Shown: in pieces, positions 27,311 through 36,026 of the stretch | Numbering within the stretch: position 1 is the first letter of the stretch | Layout: the number at the start of each line of letters is the position of its first letter | Origin: a virus | Length of the DNA: 42,878 bases | Strand: one strand, 5' to 3' | IMG/VR virus record: IMGVR_UViG_3300009130_000057 | Location: 1-42,878 of that record | The notes under the pieces: generated by a model | Database searches by the model: none | Seen by the model: the letters and a program-made list of their open reading frames with translations, nothing else | What the model was told of the DNA's origin: nothing | Program-made: the position numbers and the translations under genes

Positions 27311-27760
27311 ATGAAGGTTAAAATTCTTTTGTTTTTATTTTTATTGTTCAGCATGGGATGTGGATCAATGAACGTAATAAAGCACTTCAAGCCCAACGAG
27401 CATCTTCCCCAGCCGCCGAAAGTAAGTGCGGAAGAGGCATTCAATTACGTTGACAGTAACAATGACAATACAATTAGTAAAGAGGAATTTGCCGCCGAAG
27501 ATATAACTGTGGCCGCGAAACCGGCCATTCAGGAAATTGACGGGGAGACGCCTCTAATAATATTCTTATGGCTTATGGGTGGAACTTGTCTTTTATTGGC
27601 AGTATTAAAAATAAAGCCGATATCCAGTGCAGCCAGCAAGGCCAGCATGAAAATCTGTGAAGCTTCGTTTGACGGTCTCACTGTAATAAAAGCTAAATTT
27701 AATGGACTACGCAAAAAGGGAATACTACCGAGCAAGGAACGAGTGGAAGACGCTGAATGA
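27311..27760 (+). CDS. membrane lipoprotein with EF-hand-like loop
   Basis: A 149-aa protein. Residues 1-17 are a lipoprotein-type signal (MKVKILLFLFLLFSMGCGSM), with Cys 17 as likely lipidation site. Residues ~52-63 (DSNNDNTISKEE) have Asp/Asn/Asp/Thr/Ser/Glu at EF-hand positions 1, 3, 5, 7, 9, 12. A transmembrane helix follows at ~85-106, then a basic tail. A lipid anchor plus C-terminal TM helix is the layout of a one-piece spanin, but the ~45-residue tail after the TM is unusual. ATG 27311 is chosen over 27296. It overlaps the next gene by 59 bases. Confidence 0.65.
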   Translation: MKVKILLFLFLLFSMGCGSMNVIKHFKPNEHLPQPPKVSAEEAFNYVDSNNDNTISKEEFAAEDITVAAKPAIQEIDGETPLIIFLWLMGGTCLLLAVLKIKPISSAASKASMKICEASFDGLTVIKAKFNGLRKKGILPSKERVEDAE

Positions 27761-28244
27761 AGAGAAAGATTCTATTGAAAAAATAGAAAAGATGGCATGG
27801 AGCGAATTCTATGCAGCTGTCATGGGTTACGTTGACGATAATAACCTAGCATCTCCATTTACAAAGAAAAAAACTGAAGACGAGAATGACAGTAAAATGT
27901 CCTTCGACGACGAGGTCGTGAAGAGTGCATATAGGCAGGCTGCCCTAAGAAGTCACCCAGACAAGGAATCCGGCAATGAGGAATTATTTCAAGAATTGTC
28001 CCAAGCGAAACAGGAGGGAAATTTAAATAAATTCATTGATTGCGCGAAACAATTGGATGTATCCATAGAGGATATTTCGATATCTCATGTAGAAGCTCTT
28101 GAGCAAGAGGTGGAGAAGATGAGAAAAAGCGTTTTAGATATGACTTCAAGCCCTCATTGGGTTTGGTTTCATTCGAGTAAAAATAAAAAACAGTTAATAA
28201 TAGAAAGGATTTGTAATGCCTCAACAGAAGAACAAGGACAGTAG
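27702..28244 (+). CDS. J-domain-like (DnaJ-type) protein
   Basis: A 180-aa protein. Residues ~72-100 contain 'VVKSAYRQAALRSHPDKESG' with the essential HPD (85-87) and preceding helix II; helix III follows. No Gly/Phe or zinc-finger parts, so it is a type III-like J protein. J proteins stimulate DnaK ATPase, so it may recruit host chaperone to assembly or replication. It starts inside the preceding gene; MAWSEFY at ~27792 is a possible alternative start. Confidence 0.75.
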   Translation: MDYAKREYYRARNEWKTLNEEKDSIEKIEKMAWSEFYAAVMGYVDDNNLASPFTKKKTEDENDSKMSFDDEVVKSAYRQAALRSHPDKESGNEELFQELSQAKQEGNLNKFIDCAKQLDVSIEDISISHVEALEQEVEKMRKSVLDMTSSPHWVWFHSSKNKKQLIIERICNASTEEQGQ

Positions 28245-28944
28245 CAAGGGCAACCAGGAGATAATGCCGAAATTATATATCAAGCACAAAAAGTTCACTG
28301 CGAAACAGAATGAATTTCTTGATATAGCTTTCGACCAACAGACCAAGATAATGTTCATTAGTGGTCCTGCCGGGAGTACTAAGACTTTTATGTCTGTTTA
28401 TGCGGGCCTTAAGGAAATGAGTGGTAATGACGACTTGGATATTCTTTACGTTAGAACGGTCATTGAAAGTGCTGAGAAGGGATTGGGCTTTCTGCCGGGA
28501 GACATGGAAGAAAAGTTAAATCCTTATATGGCCCCACTCAAGGATAAGCTTGATGAGATGCTGCCAGTAAAGACAAGCCCTACGATTCAGCGTCAGTTGC
28601 TCGAAAGGGGTAGGGTCCAAGCGATGCCCATAAACTACTTAAGGGGGGCTAGTTGGACCAATAAGATCATAGTGGCAGACGAAGCTCAGAATTTTACGTT
28701 TCAAGAGCTTACTACTTTGATAACTAGGTTGGGGGAGGACAGTAAATTGTTTATTTGCGGAGACCCGATGCAGAGCGACATTAACTCAAGATCTGGTTTC
28801 ATGCCGATGTACAATATCTTCAATGATAATGAAAGCGAATCAAAAGGCATTCATTGCTTTGCCTTTACGGAGAGTGATATAAAAAGGAGTCAAATTTTAA
28901 AATACATAATAAAAAGGTTAAAATACTACAAGAAGAATGTGTAA
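28216..28944 (+). CDS. phoH: PhoH-like ATPase
   Basis: A 242-aa P-loop protein of the PhoH family. Walker A GPAGSTKT at ~50-57, Walker B IIVADEAQN at ~151-159, and a 'LFICGDPMQSD' sensor-like segment. AAAGGA upstream serves as ribosome binding site. PhoH genes are common in tailed phages; proposed roles include RNA metabolism, without firm proof. Overlaps the J-protein gene by 29 bases. Confidence 0.88.
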   Translation: MPQQKNKDSSKGNQEIMPKLYIKHKKFTAKQNEFLDIAFDQQTKIMFISGPAGSTKTFMSVYAGLKEMSGNDDLDILYVRTVIESAEKGLGFLPGDMEEKLNPYMAPLKDKLDEMLPVKTSPTIQRQLLERGRVQAMPINYLRGASWTNKIIVADEAQNFTFQELTTLITRLGEDSKLFICGDPMQSDINSRSGFMPMYNIFNDNESESKGIHCFAFTESDIKRSQILKYIIKRLKYYKKNV

Positions 28945-28952
28945 TATATCAT

Positions 28953-29318
28953 ATGGAGAACATTTTATTCGTCGCGACAAGAGATCCGGCAAAGCGTCGG
29001 GCAAATTACGCACTCTCTAAATTTGACGAAATGATTGAATTCTCCATTAGATTCATGATGAGTGTTCACGGACAAGGCAGATGGCCGTCCTCAAGGGCAA
29101 GCAGGGGTCAAGCAAGGTTCGTCTCCAATTTGACAAAAGATGATATAGATTGGGCGTATAGAATAATCATTATGGATGACACGCCCCCCTTATTTAATGA
29201 AAAAGACGATTATAAAAATAAAATTGACCACTGGGAGATTAACGAAAGAATTCCTTGGTACAATCAAAAAAAATTAATAAAAGATAAAGTTTCGTCTCTT
29301 CTAAATGAGATTAACTAA
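28953..29318 (+). CDS. hypothetical protein (121 aa)
   Basis: A 121-aa basic protein (MENILFVATRDPAKRRANYA at the start, Arg/Ser-rich region GRWPSSRASRGQARF around 65). Its stop overlaps the next start (TAATG). Not recognised. Confidence 0.65.
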   Translation: MENILFVATRDPAKRRANYALSKFDEMIEFSIRFMMSVHGQGRWPSSRASRGQARFVSNLTKDDIDWAYRIIIMDDTPPLFNEKDDYKNKIDHWEINERIPWYNQKKLIKDKVSSLLNEIN

Positions 29319-29500
29319 TGGATTGTAAGATTCTTACTCCCGACTTAGGTTTGCAAAAGGCCTGTATCATTAAGGAGTTCACTCAGACGGGTGGGCAACA
29401 TCATGGAGAAAAGATGGTTGTCTTAAGATTAAAGAACCGCTCATTGTCTATTTGGCAAAAAGAAAGAATTTCTCTAAAAAAGGATATAATTCTCGAATAA
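29318..29500 (+). CDS. small basic hypothetical protein
   Basis: A 60-aa protein (MDCKILTPDLGLQKACIIKE and on) with beta-like pattern. Coupled to the preceding gene. No family recognised. Confidence 0.6.
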   Translation: MDCKILTPDLGLQKACIIKEFTQTGGQHHGEKMVVLRLKNRSLSIWQKERISLKKDIILE

Positions 29501-29561
29501 AGTGTACATTTAAAGAAATTTAATTGATTTTTTTAAAATTTTCGATAGTATATCCTTATAT

Positions 29562-29942
29562 ATGAATGAGATATCACAAATAGGATCTAACGAGGTAATA
29601 ATAGCAGTCATTAGTTCTTTGACTACTTTGCTTTTGGCATGGCTAAAAATAAAGCATAATAAAGGCAAGCAAGAGAAGGAAGAAAATGAGATACAAAATA
29701 AAGCGGAGACGCTAATCGAGAACCTCCACGCTGAAAAGATAATATTCATCCGAAAGGGAAAAAAAGAATTCGAGATTCAGGCTGGGATTCTCAACGAAAA
29801 AGTGTTCCCAGTCAAAGACAAAGAGGGAAATCATATGGGAGAATTAAAGATAGTTTTCTCGAATAAAAAAGAATTAAGCCAAGAGGACGAAGGGTTAATA
29901 ATAGATTACCTTAAGTTGTTTTGGAAGAAATCAAAACGATAG
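29562..29942 (+). CDS. membrane-anchored hypothetical protein (126 aa)
   Basis: N-terminal transmembrane helix (EVIIAVISSLTTLLLAWLKI, residues ~11-30), then a charged helical linker and a small beta-rich domain (KKEFEIQAGILNEKVFPVKD). Preceded by AT-rich TATA sequences that may be a late promoter. Function unknown. Confidence 0.65.
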   Translation: MNEISQIGSNEVIIAVISSLTTLLLAWLKIKHNKGKQEKEENEIQNKAETLIENLHAEKIIFIRKGKKEFEIQAGILNEKVFPVKDKEGNHMGELKIVFSNKKELSQEDEGLIIDYLKLFWKKSKR

Positions 29943-29951
29943 GAGGTTACC

Positions 29952-30311
29952 ATGGCTCACTTATATTGCCCGGAATGCGGCGCAAAAATAGAATACTCTT
30001 TACAAAAACCCCAGTTCTGTTCGGCTTGCGGAACTCCTCTAGATGGAAAGCATGCCTCAGCTTCCAAAAAGAAAGCTCCTAGGCACAAATACGAAGAAAG
30101 GGAGGAGGAAAAGGAGTCTGTTCCTCAAATAAGCGACTTAGATGTAGACATTGATTATTCTTTTGGTAAAAAATTCACTTTTGAGGAATTGGCCGAAACA
30201 CCCAAAGAAGAGTTGGGTAGAATTTCGAAAGGGAAAACGAAACAAAGTGAAGATCCCATTAAAACATCCATGGACGACTGTTTGCCTGGTCGCCGGCATT
30301 CAATTGGTTAA
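29952..30311 (+). CDS. zinc-ribbon protein
   Basis: A 119-aa protein with CPECG (6-10) and CSACG (22-26), a classical zinc ribbon. The rest is charged and probably disordered. Strong AGGAGG ribosome binding site. It directly precedes the sigma factor gene (1-base overlap) and may cooperate with it in transcription. Confidence 0.75.
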   Translation: MAHLYCPECGAKIEYSLQKPQFCSACGTPLDGKHASASKKKAPRHKYEEREEEKESVPQISDLDVDIDYSFGKKFTFEELAETPKEELGRISKGKTKQSEDPIKTSMDDCLPGRRHSIG

Positions 30312-31006
30312 TGAGTAAGAAAAAGTTTACGTATGAAGATAAATCAAAAGAAATTGACCACGAGATAGTCAAAAGGAGAGGAAAGTGGAAATTAAACTCC
30401 TTGGCTTGGATAGACTTTAATGACGTTGAACAAATAATTCGAGCACATATATTCAGGAAATGGCATCAATGGGATCAGGAGAGATCTTTATTGCCTTGGA
30501 TAAATAAAATAATATCCAATCAGTTAAAAAACATACTGAGGAATTATTACCATAACTTTGCTAAGCCGTGTGTTAATTGCCCGTTTAGTTCTCCTGAGAT
30601 TGACGGGGATTTATGCTCGTTCACTCCGAGTGGGTACCAGGACACTAAATGCCCTTTGTTCGCTAAATGGTATGCGTCTAAGAGGCATGCCCATGATATA
30701 AAAATGGCAGTATCCATAGAAAAGATTCCCGTGGAAATGAGCGGAGAGTCAAAAAACTCAGACAATATTGACAATGCGATAACAAAGATGAACAACTTAT
30801 TGAAAGAAAATTTATCTGAAAAGCATTATAATATATACGAAATGTTATTTATAAAAAACATCCCTGAAGAAGAGGTTGCGGCAATTTTAGGATATAAAAC
30901 ATCCGAGAAGGGTAGAAAAGCAGGGTATAAACAAATCAAGAATCTCAAGAAGATGCTTCGACAAAAGGCAGAAAAAATAATAGACAGAAACGATTTTTTT
31001 TATTGA
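30311..31006 (+). CDS. sigma factor-like protein (late sigma candidate)
   Basis: A 231-aa protein. Residues ~28-80 resemble sigma-70 region 2 (DVEQIIRAHIFRKWHQWDQE, then LLPWINKIISNQLKNILRNY). Residues ~168-220 resemble region 4 (IPEEEVAAILGYKTSEKGRK with a DNA-recognition helix). Between them are four Cys (87, 90, 102, 114) with spacing suitable for zinc. This fits phage late sigma factors such as T4 gp55 in general design. It probably directs transcription of the structural genes. Confidence 0.8.
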   Translation: MSKKKFTYEDKSKEIDHEIVKRRGKWKLNSLAWIDFNDVEQIIRAHIFRKWHQWDQERSLLPWINKIISNQLKNILRNYYHNFAKPCVNCPFSSPEIDGDLCSFTPSGYQDTKCPLFAKWYASKRHAHDIKMAVSIEKIPVEMSGESKNSDNIDNAITKMNNLLKENLSEKHYNIYEMLFIKNIPEEEVAAILGYKTSEKGRKAGYKQIKNLKKMLRQKAEKIIDRNDFFY

Positions 31007-31007
31007 T

Positions 31008-32057
31008 ATGGACTTAACTGAGGAACAAAAAAAATTCATAGACAAGAACTACTTAAGTATTCCGGACTTGATTTTGCTTACTCAAGCAGTATACAAGAAT
31101 AAGAAGATAGACGGGAGGAGCAAGGAGGGGAAAATTGTCGCGGCATATATGGTAAAACAAAAATACAAATACAAAACAAGGAACAACACAAAGAAAACTG
31201 CGGTTAGGTTGTCCGACGAACAGAAAGAGAAAATTCTCGAATTATACGAAAGTGGGTTGAAGTCCCTTGCTATAGCTCAGATTATATTCTCCGATAGGGA
31301 AGTTAAGAACCTTGGGTTAGAACAAAGGGCTGTTGCTAAATTTCTCAAGAATAACTCTCCAGATTTCATAAAGGCCCAAAGGGATGACGAGAAGATGGTG
31401 AGGTATATCCCTCCCAGCGGCAAATCAAAATTGGTCAACAAGGTGAATGAAAAAGCCCAAGCAGATCTAAATTTAGAGAATCTTAAAAGGCTAGAGATAG
31501 ATTGCATTACTCAACTGGAAAAATATTTGAACTCTCCAAGATTCTCCCAAATAATAACGGGATACGGCAAAGATGATGCTGCTTTATTTGAGGCGGAGTT
31601 CGTCCGGGCAACTTGGGATAAACCCGATTTAACAAACGATGAAATTAATCTTTATATCAATGTATGTATAGATTATGTAAATTTAAAAAACATCAATAGA
31701 AACATGGAGAAATTGAACCGCATGTTTGACGATGCTGAAGACCAAACTGAAATGACGGTAAGGTTAGCAGAAATCCTAAAAGCCAAAAGCGGAGAATATC
31801 ACCAATGTGAACAACGGCAGGAATCATTAATAAAGAAACTTAACGGAGATAGAGCTGTAAGACTGAAGAGCAAGCAAGATTCTAATGCTTCTATGTTATC
31901 TTTAGTCCAAGCGTTCCAAGAAGAAGAGGAGAGGAAGCGTATGCTGGACATGGCTGAGAAGCAAAAACTATTAATACAAGAAGAAGCGGATAAAATAGAG
32001 AACATGGACTCCTGGAAAGCCAGGGTTTTGGGCATTGATAAATCAGACGTCATATAA
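31008..32057 (+). CDS. possible small terminase-like DNA-binding protein (349 aa)
   Basis: An N-terminal pair of helical DNA-binding-like segments (residues ~1-60 and an HTH at 65-110, ILELYESGLKSLAIAQIIFS) is followed by long charged helices (300 onward, EEEERKRMLDMAEKQKLL). It sits one base after the sigma gene and upstream of TerL, where a small terminase is expected, but its length is unusual. Another DNA-binding role is equally possible. Confidence 0.5.
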   Translation: MDLTEEQKKFIDKNYLSIPDLILLTQAVYKNKKIDGRSKEGKIVAAYMVKQKYKYKTRNNTKKTAVRLSDEQKEKILELYESGLKSLAIAQIIFSDREVKNLGLEQRAVAKFLKNNSPDFIKAQRDDEKMVRYIPPSGKSKLVNKVNEKAQADLNLENLKRLEIDCITQLEKYLNSPRFSQIITGYGKDDAALFEAEFVRATWDKPDLTNDEINLYINVCIDYVNLKNINRNMEKLNRMFDDAEDQTEMTVRLAEILKAKSGEYHQCEQRQESLIKKLNGDRAVRLKSKQDSNASMLSLVQAFQEEEERKRMLDMAEKQKLLIQEEADKIENMDSWKARVLGIDKSDVI

Positions 32058-32389
32058 TGTACGAATACAAAATCAAAGAGGTTATAAGGGTTGTAGACGG
32101 AGATACTGTGGACGTATTAATTGATTTGGGCTTTAACATAATGACTAAAAAGAGAATAAGACTTGCAGACATTGATGCTCCTGAAACAAGAACAAGAAAT
32201 AAAGAAGAAAAGAAAAGAGGGTTTATATCAAAAGATAAACTTTCTCATTTACTATATAATGAACCTGAGCTCATATTAATATCAAAGAAGATAGGAAAAT
32301 ACGGTAGAATAATAGGGGAGATATTCGACAGCAATAACAAATCTCTCAATAGGGCAATGGTAGATGGTGGATTCGCGACAAAAATTTAA
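32057..32389 (+). CDS. staphylococcal nuclease-like (SNase) protein
   Basis: A 110-aa protein with the SNase core: VVDGDTVDV at 12-20, 'RIRLADIDAPETR' with Arg 35, Asp 40 and Glu 43 in the same spacing as the catalytic residues, and GKYGRIIGEIF at ~79-89 supplying the second Arg. No signal peptide, so it acts inside the cell, cutting DNA or RNA with Ca2+ if active. It overlaps the next gene by 26 bases. Confidence 0.85.
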   Translation: MYEYKIKEVIRVVDGDTVDVLIDLGFNIMTKKRIRLADIDAPETRTRNKEEKKRGFISKDKLSHLLYNEPELILISKKIGKYGRIIGEIFDSNNKSLNRAMVDGGFATKI

Positions 32390-33335
32390 ATGTAAAATCT
32401 GTGAAAAAGAGTTTAAATCGATTAGTGGTCTCCACAATCATTTATCAAGAATTCACAAAAGCACTCAAAAGGAATATTATTTAACTTATTACCCGCGAAA
32501 GAATAAGTTGACGGGAAGCCCCTTGCCCTTCAAGAATTGGGAATCGTATTTTAATTCTGATTTTACTTTCAGACCCCAAATGATAAAGTGGTGCTCCCAG
32601 GCTCCAAAGGAGGAGGTGAAGAGTTACATATTTAATTTGCTTAAAAACAGGATGAAATCCAAAAAGCTGGAGCTTGCCCCCAACTCCATTGAACTAGAAA
32701 CATCCAAATTGCCGCCTATGGATACCTACAGAGAGGTTTTCGGCTCATACGCGAATGTATGTAAGGAATTAGGGAAAGAGGCCCTTTACGGGCAGGGAGC
32801 ACCCCCCGGCTTTTTCAAGCAGGAACCCACGAAAGGATTACCTATCTTCGTTGATACCAGAGAACAGAAGCCGTATTCCTATATTAATTCCGAAACGTTA
32901 AAGCTGGACTTTGGTGATTATACCCTTGGTGGAGATAGTTATAATTACATATACATCGATAGAAAAAGCGAAGAAGATTACAAGGGAACTTTATCCGCAG
33001 GGAACATCGATAGATTCAAGAGGGAGCTAGATAGGGCTAGGCAATTTGGAGCATTTCTATTTATTTTGGTTGAAAGTGATTTATCACGAATATGGAGAAA
33101 CAACCAGTTCTCTTCTCATAAGCATAAGCTAGGCTTCATATATCACAATATGCGAGTTGTGACTCATGACTATCATGATGTTTGCCAATTTGTATTTGCC
33201 GGAACGAGAAGCGAAGCATATAGACTTACTCCTTTGCTTTTAGAACACGGGCAAAAAGTAAAGAAATCAGACGTTCAATATTTTTTAAACAAAGACATGG
33301 AAGATTATGACTTGGGAGATAGGATCACAACTTAG
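32364..33335 (+). CDS. C2H2 zinc finger-XPF/ERCC4-type nuclease fusion
   Basis: A 323-aa protein. An N-terminal classical zinc finger (C10-x2-C13-x12-H26-x4-H31) is followed by a ~120-residue linker and then an ERCC4 nuclease domain from ~160 on: VDTREQKPY, FGDYTLGG and YIYIDRKSEED, the GD...(E/D)RK pattern of XPF/Mus81 nucleases. All key acidic residues are present. XPF-type nucleases cut branched DNA. Next to TerL it could process replication intermediates before packaging. Confidence 0.82.
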   Translation: MVDSRQKFKCKICEKEFKSISGLHNHLSRIHKSTQKEYYLTYYPRKNKLTGSPLPFKNWESYFNSDFTFRPQMIKWCSQAPKEEVKSYIFNLLKNRMKSKKLELAPNSIELETSKLPPMDTYREVFGSYANVCKELGKEALYGQGAPPGFFKQEPTKGLPIFVDTREQKPYSYINSETLKLDFGDYTLGGDSYNYIYIDRKSEEDYKGTLSAGNIDRFKRELDRARQFGAFLFILVESDLSRIWRNNQFSSHKHKLGFIYHNMRVVTHDYHDVCQFVFAGTRSEAYRLTPLLLEHGQKVKKSDVQYFLNKDMEDYDLGDRITT

Positions 33336-35181
33336 ACAAAAATACCCTGACTACAATAAGGAGCTTAGCGAAATAGAGGGCGTCGTAGACGAAGAAGAAG
33401 CCCGAATTTTGTTATATAAGTTCTTAAGGGAAAACACTACTTTCGCGGTAAGCCTGTTATCCGGAGTGGATCTTTTCCCATTTCAACATATGGCCATCAA
33501 GGGAATGATGAAGACCGATTACTTCCTTGGTATATGGAGTCGGGGTTTATCGAAATCCTTTACTACCGGAATTTTCGCATTTCTTGATGCGATATTAAAC
33601 CAAGGAGTTGAGATCGGTATCCTGAGTAAATCCTTTAGACAATCGAAACTCATCTTCAAGAAGATTGAAGATATTGCCGCGAAGCCGGAAGCAAAGATGC
33701 TGGGTCAATGCATAACCCATAAATCCAAAAGCAACGACGAATGGCTTATGGAAATAGGCTCCTCACGCATACGGGCATTGCCGTTAGGCGATGGCTCTAA
33801 GCTGCGTGGTTTTCGTTTCCATAGGATAATTATCGATGAGTTCCTGTTGATGCCGGAATCGATCTATAACGAAGTTATAGTTCCGTTCTTGTCTGTCGTG
33901 GAGAACCCCATGGAACAGCAACGGATGCACGATCTAGAAACCAAATTAATTAACGAAGGCAAAATGAATGAGGAGGATCGCTATAAATGGCCTCACAACA
34001 AGCTAATAGCTTTGTCATCGGCTTCATATAAATTTGAGTACCTCTACAAAGTATACGAGAAATTTGATAATCTAATAACGGGAAAAGACACCGAAGGAGA
34101 AAATAGCGATGCGACGAGATGCATTATGCACCTTAGTTACGATTGCGCTCCCGAAAAACTATATGACTCGAATTTGATAGAACAATCGAAATCCACGATG
34201 TCCCAAAGTCAGTTCGATAGAGAATTCGGTTCTTTATTTACTGATGACAGCAGTGGGTATTTCAAGAACTCTAGAATGGCTGCATGTACGGTTCAAGACG
34301 GAATGGAGCCTTCCATGGAAGTGGCGGGTAACCCCAAGGACAAATACCTCTTGGCTTTTGACCCAAGTTGGGCGGAATCAGAAAGCTCTGATAATTTTGC
34401 GATGCATGTATTTAAACTACATGATGAAAAACAGATGGGAACATTAGTTCATTCGTATGCGTTGGCGGGGACTTCCTTAAAGCAGCATATAAATTACTTC
34501 CACTACTTGATAAAGTATTTTAATATTGTTTCTATAGTGGGGGATTATAACGGAGGGGTTCAATTTTTAAATGCGGTGAATGAGAGTAAGAAGTTTAAGG
34601 ATTCCAACATAAAGATAGATTTTATCACTGCTGATTTTGATAAACCCGAGGAGTATGAAAACGATTTAAGAAAAGCCAGAAGAGAGTATGACTTGGACTC
34701 GAAAAAGATTTGTATATTAAGAAAGCCCACCAGCCAATGGATTCGCAGGGCAAATGAATTACTACAAGCTAGTTTCGACCATAAGAGAATTGCATTCGGC
34801 AGTAGGCCAATTGATGATTATTATACGGCGGAAATAAAAAAGAAGATACCCATAAAAAACCTTAAATTTGCAAATTTTGTAGAGCAGGACGAGAAAGAGT
34901 CTGCAGCAGCAAAGATGATTGATTTTGTTGAGCATCAATACGACATGGTGAATTTGACTAAAACAGAGTGCGCTTTAATTCAGATTAAAACCACACCACA
35001 AGGCCATCAAAGTTTTGACTTGCCTGATGTATTGAAGAGAACTTCCGGGCCTAATAAAGCAAGGAAGGATTCATATTCTGCAATTGTTCTTGGAAATTGG
35101 ATGATTAAGACTTATTATGATTACATGAATGTAGATTGTACGAATTGGCAAACGACTTTTCAGCCGATGTTTATAGGGTAA
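33307..35181 (+). CDS. terL: terminase large subunit
   Basis: A 624-aa packaging motor. ATPase motifs: WSRGLSKSFTTG at ~77-88 (Walker A with Arg in the atypical TerL form), IIIDE at ~174-178 (Walker B). Nuclease: LLAFDPSW with Asp ~352, and VGDYNGG with Asp ~413. Length is typical. It overlaps the ZnF-XPF gene by 29 bases. With portal it translocates DNA into the prohead. Confidence 0.92.
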   Translation: MTWEIGSQLRQKYPDYNKELSEIEGVVDEEEARILLYKFLRENTTFAVSLLSGVDLFPFQHMAIKGMMKTDYFLGIWSRGLSKSFTTGIFAFLDAILNQGVEIGILSKSFRQSKLIFKKIEDIAAKPEAKMLGQCITHKSKSNDEWLMEIGSSRIRALPLGDGSKLRGFRFHRIIIDEFLLMPESIYNEVIVPFLSVVENPMEQQRMHDLETKLINEGKMNEEDRYKWPHNKLIALSSASYKFEYLYKVYEKFDNLITGKDTEGENSDATRCIMHLSYDCAPEKLYDSNLIEQSKSTMSQSQFDREFGSLFTDDSSGYFKNSRMAACTVQDGMEPSMEVAGNPKDKYLLAFDPSWAESESSDNFAMHVFKLHDEKQMGTLVHSYALAGTSLKQHINYFHYLIKYFNIVSIVGDYNGGVQFLNAVNESKKFKDSNIKIDFITADFDKPEEYENDLRKARREYDLDSKKICILRKPTSQWIRRANELLQASFDHKRIAFGSRPIDDYYTAEIKKKIPIKNLKFANFVEQDEKESAAAKMIDFVEHQYDMVNLTKTECALIQIKTTPQGHQSFDLPDVLKRTSGPNKARKDSYSAIVLGNWMIKTYYDYMNVDCTNWQTTFQPMFIG

Positions 35182-35183
35182 GA

Positions 35184-36026
35184 ATGATACAGGAAAAGAT
35201 AGCTAATCCAGAACTCGTCGTTTCAGAAAGGGTTCGTTTCGAAGAAATGATAAGCAATTATGATTATAGTAATGACCCCCATTCTGTGGATTTTGAAGTC
35301 GGCGTTTTAATAGCTTTTCGTTCCAGGCATAATGTTCTAAAGGCCACGGTGGATATGTTATGTCGGCAAACCCTTAAGCCTGCCGTCATTTTGGTCGCGA
35401 GTCATAAAGAGGATATTGATTTCGCAAAAGATGCTTTCGGTAAATATGAAAACGTATTTTTATGCCTTTCTCAAAATTACCCATTAGGAGGGAAATGGTC
35501 GGATGGAGTTAAGTATGCTCAGAAATTCGATCTTAAAGGACTGGCAATATTGGGGTCGGATGATTTTCTGTCTCTTAACTATCTTGAGTATTGTAACGAG
35601 TTAGTCAAAGGAGGAGGAGTTGATGCAGTGGGAACAAAAACTTGGCATGTTTACGAGACTTACGATAAGAAAAATGAATTATATAAATTCAATCAAATTC
35701 CGTCCCAGCCGATTCCATTGGGTGCAGGCAGATTTTATTCTAGAAGAATGCTCGATTTGTTGAGTTGGGAAATATTTGAAAGGATCTTTGATTATCACTT
35801 GGACTCAAAAGGTTATTTCGATACCTATGCTTATGGTGGAAATACCCATCAGATGATCGAAAATGATGACACCTCGGTCTTGTCGCTTAAGGGTGACTGG
35901 CTGACATTGAATCCTTCCGAAAATTTAAAATCATCAAATAAAATGAAATATGAAAAAATTAAAAATGAAGAAAAATATTTCAAAAAACATTTTAATTGCA
36001 ACTCTAATTCTTTTTTAATATTATGA
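35184..36026 (+). CDS. glycosyltransferase-like (GT-A) protein
   Basis: A 280-aa protein with a Rossmann-like start (VGVLIAFRSRHNVLKATVDM) and AILGSDDFLSL at ~109-119, the acidic Asp-Asp motif used by GT2-type enzymes to bind metal and nucleotide sugar. Related to the protein at 38858 (ILGSDDFIS). ATG 35184 is three bases after the TerL stop and favoured over 35136. Probably modifies phage or host glycans. Confidence 0.65.
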   Translation: MIQEKIANPELVVSERVRFEEMISNYDYSNDPHSVDFEVGVLIAFRSRHNVLKATVDMLCRQTLKPAVILVASHKEDIDFAKDAFGKYENVFLCLSQNYPLGGKWSDGVKYAQKFDLKGLAILGSDDFLSLNYLEYCNELVKGGGVDAVGTKTWHVYETYDKKNELYKFNQIPSQPIPLGAGRFYSRRMLDLLSWEIFERIFDYHLDSKGYFDTYAYGGNTHQMIENDDTSVLSLKGDWLTLNPSENLKSSNKMKYEKIKNEEKYFKKHFNCNSNSFLIL

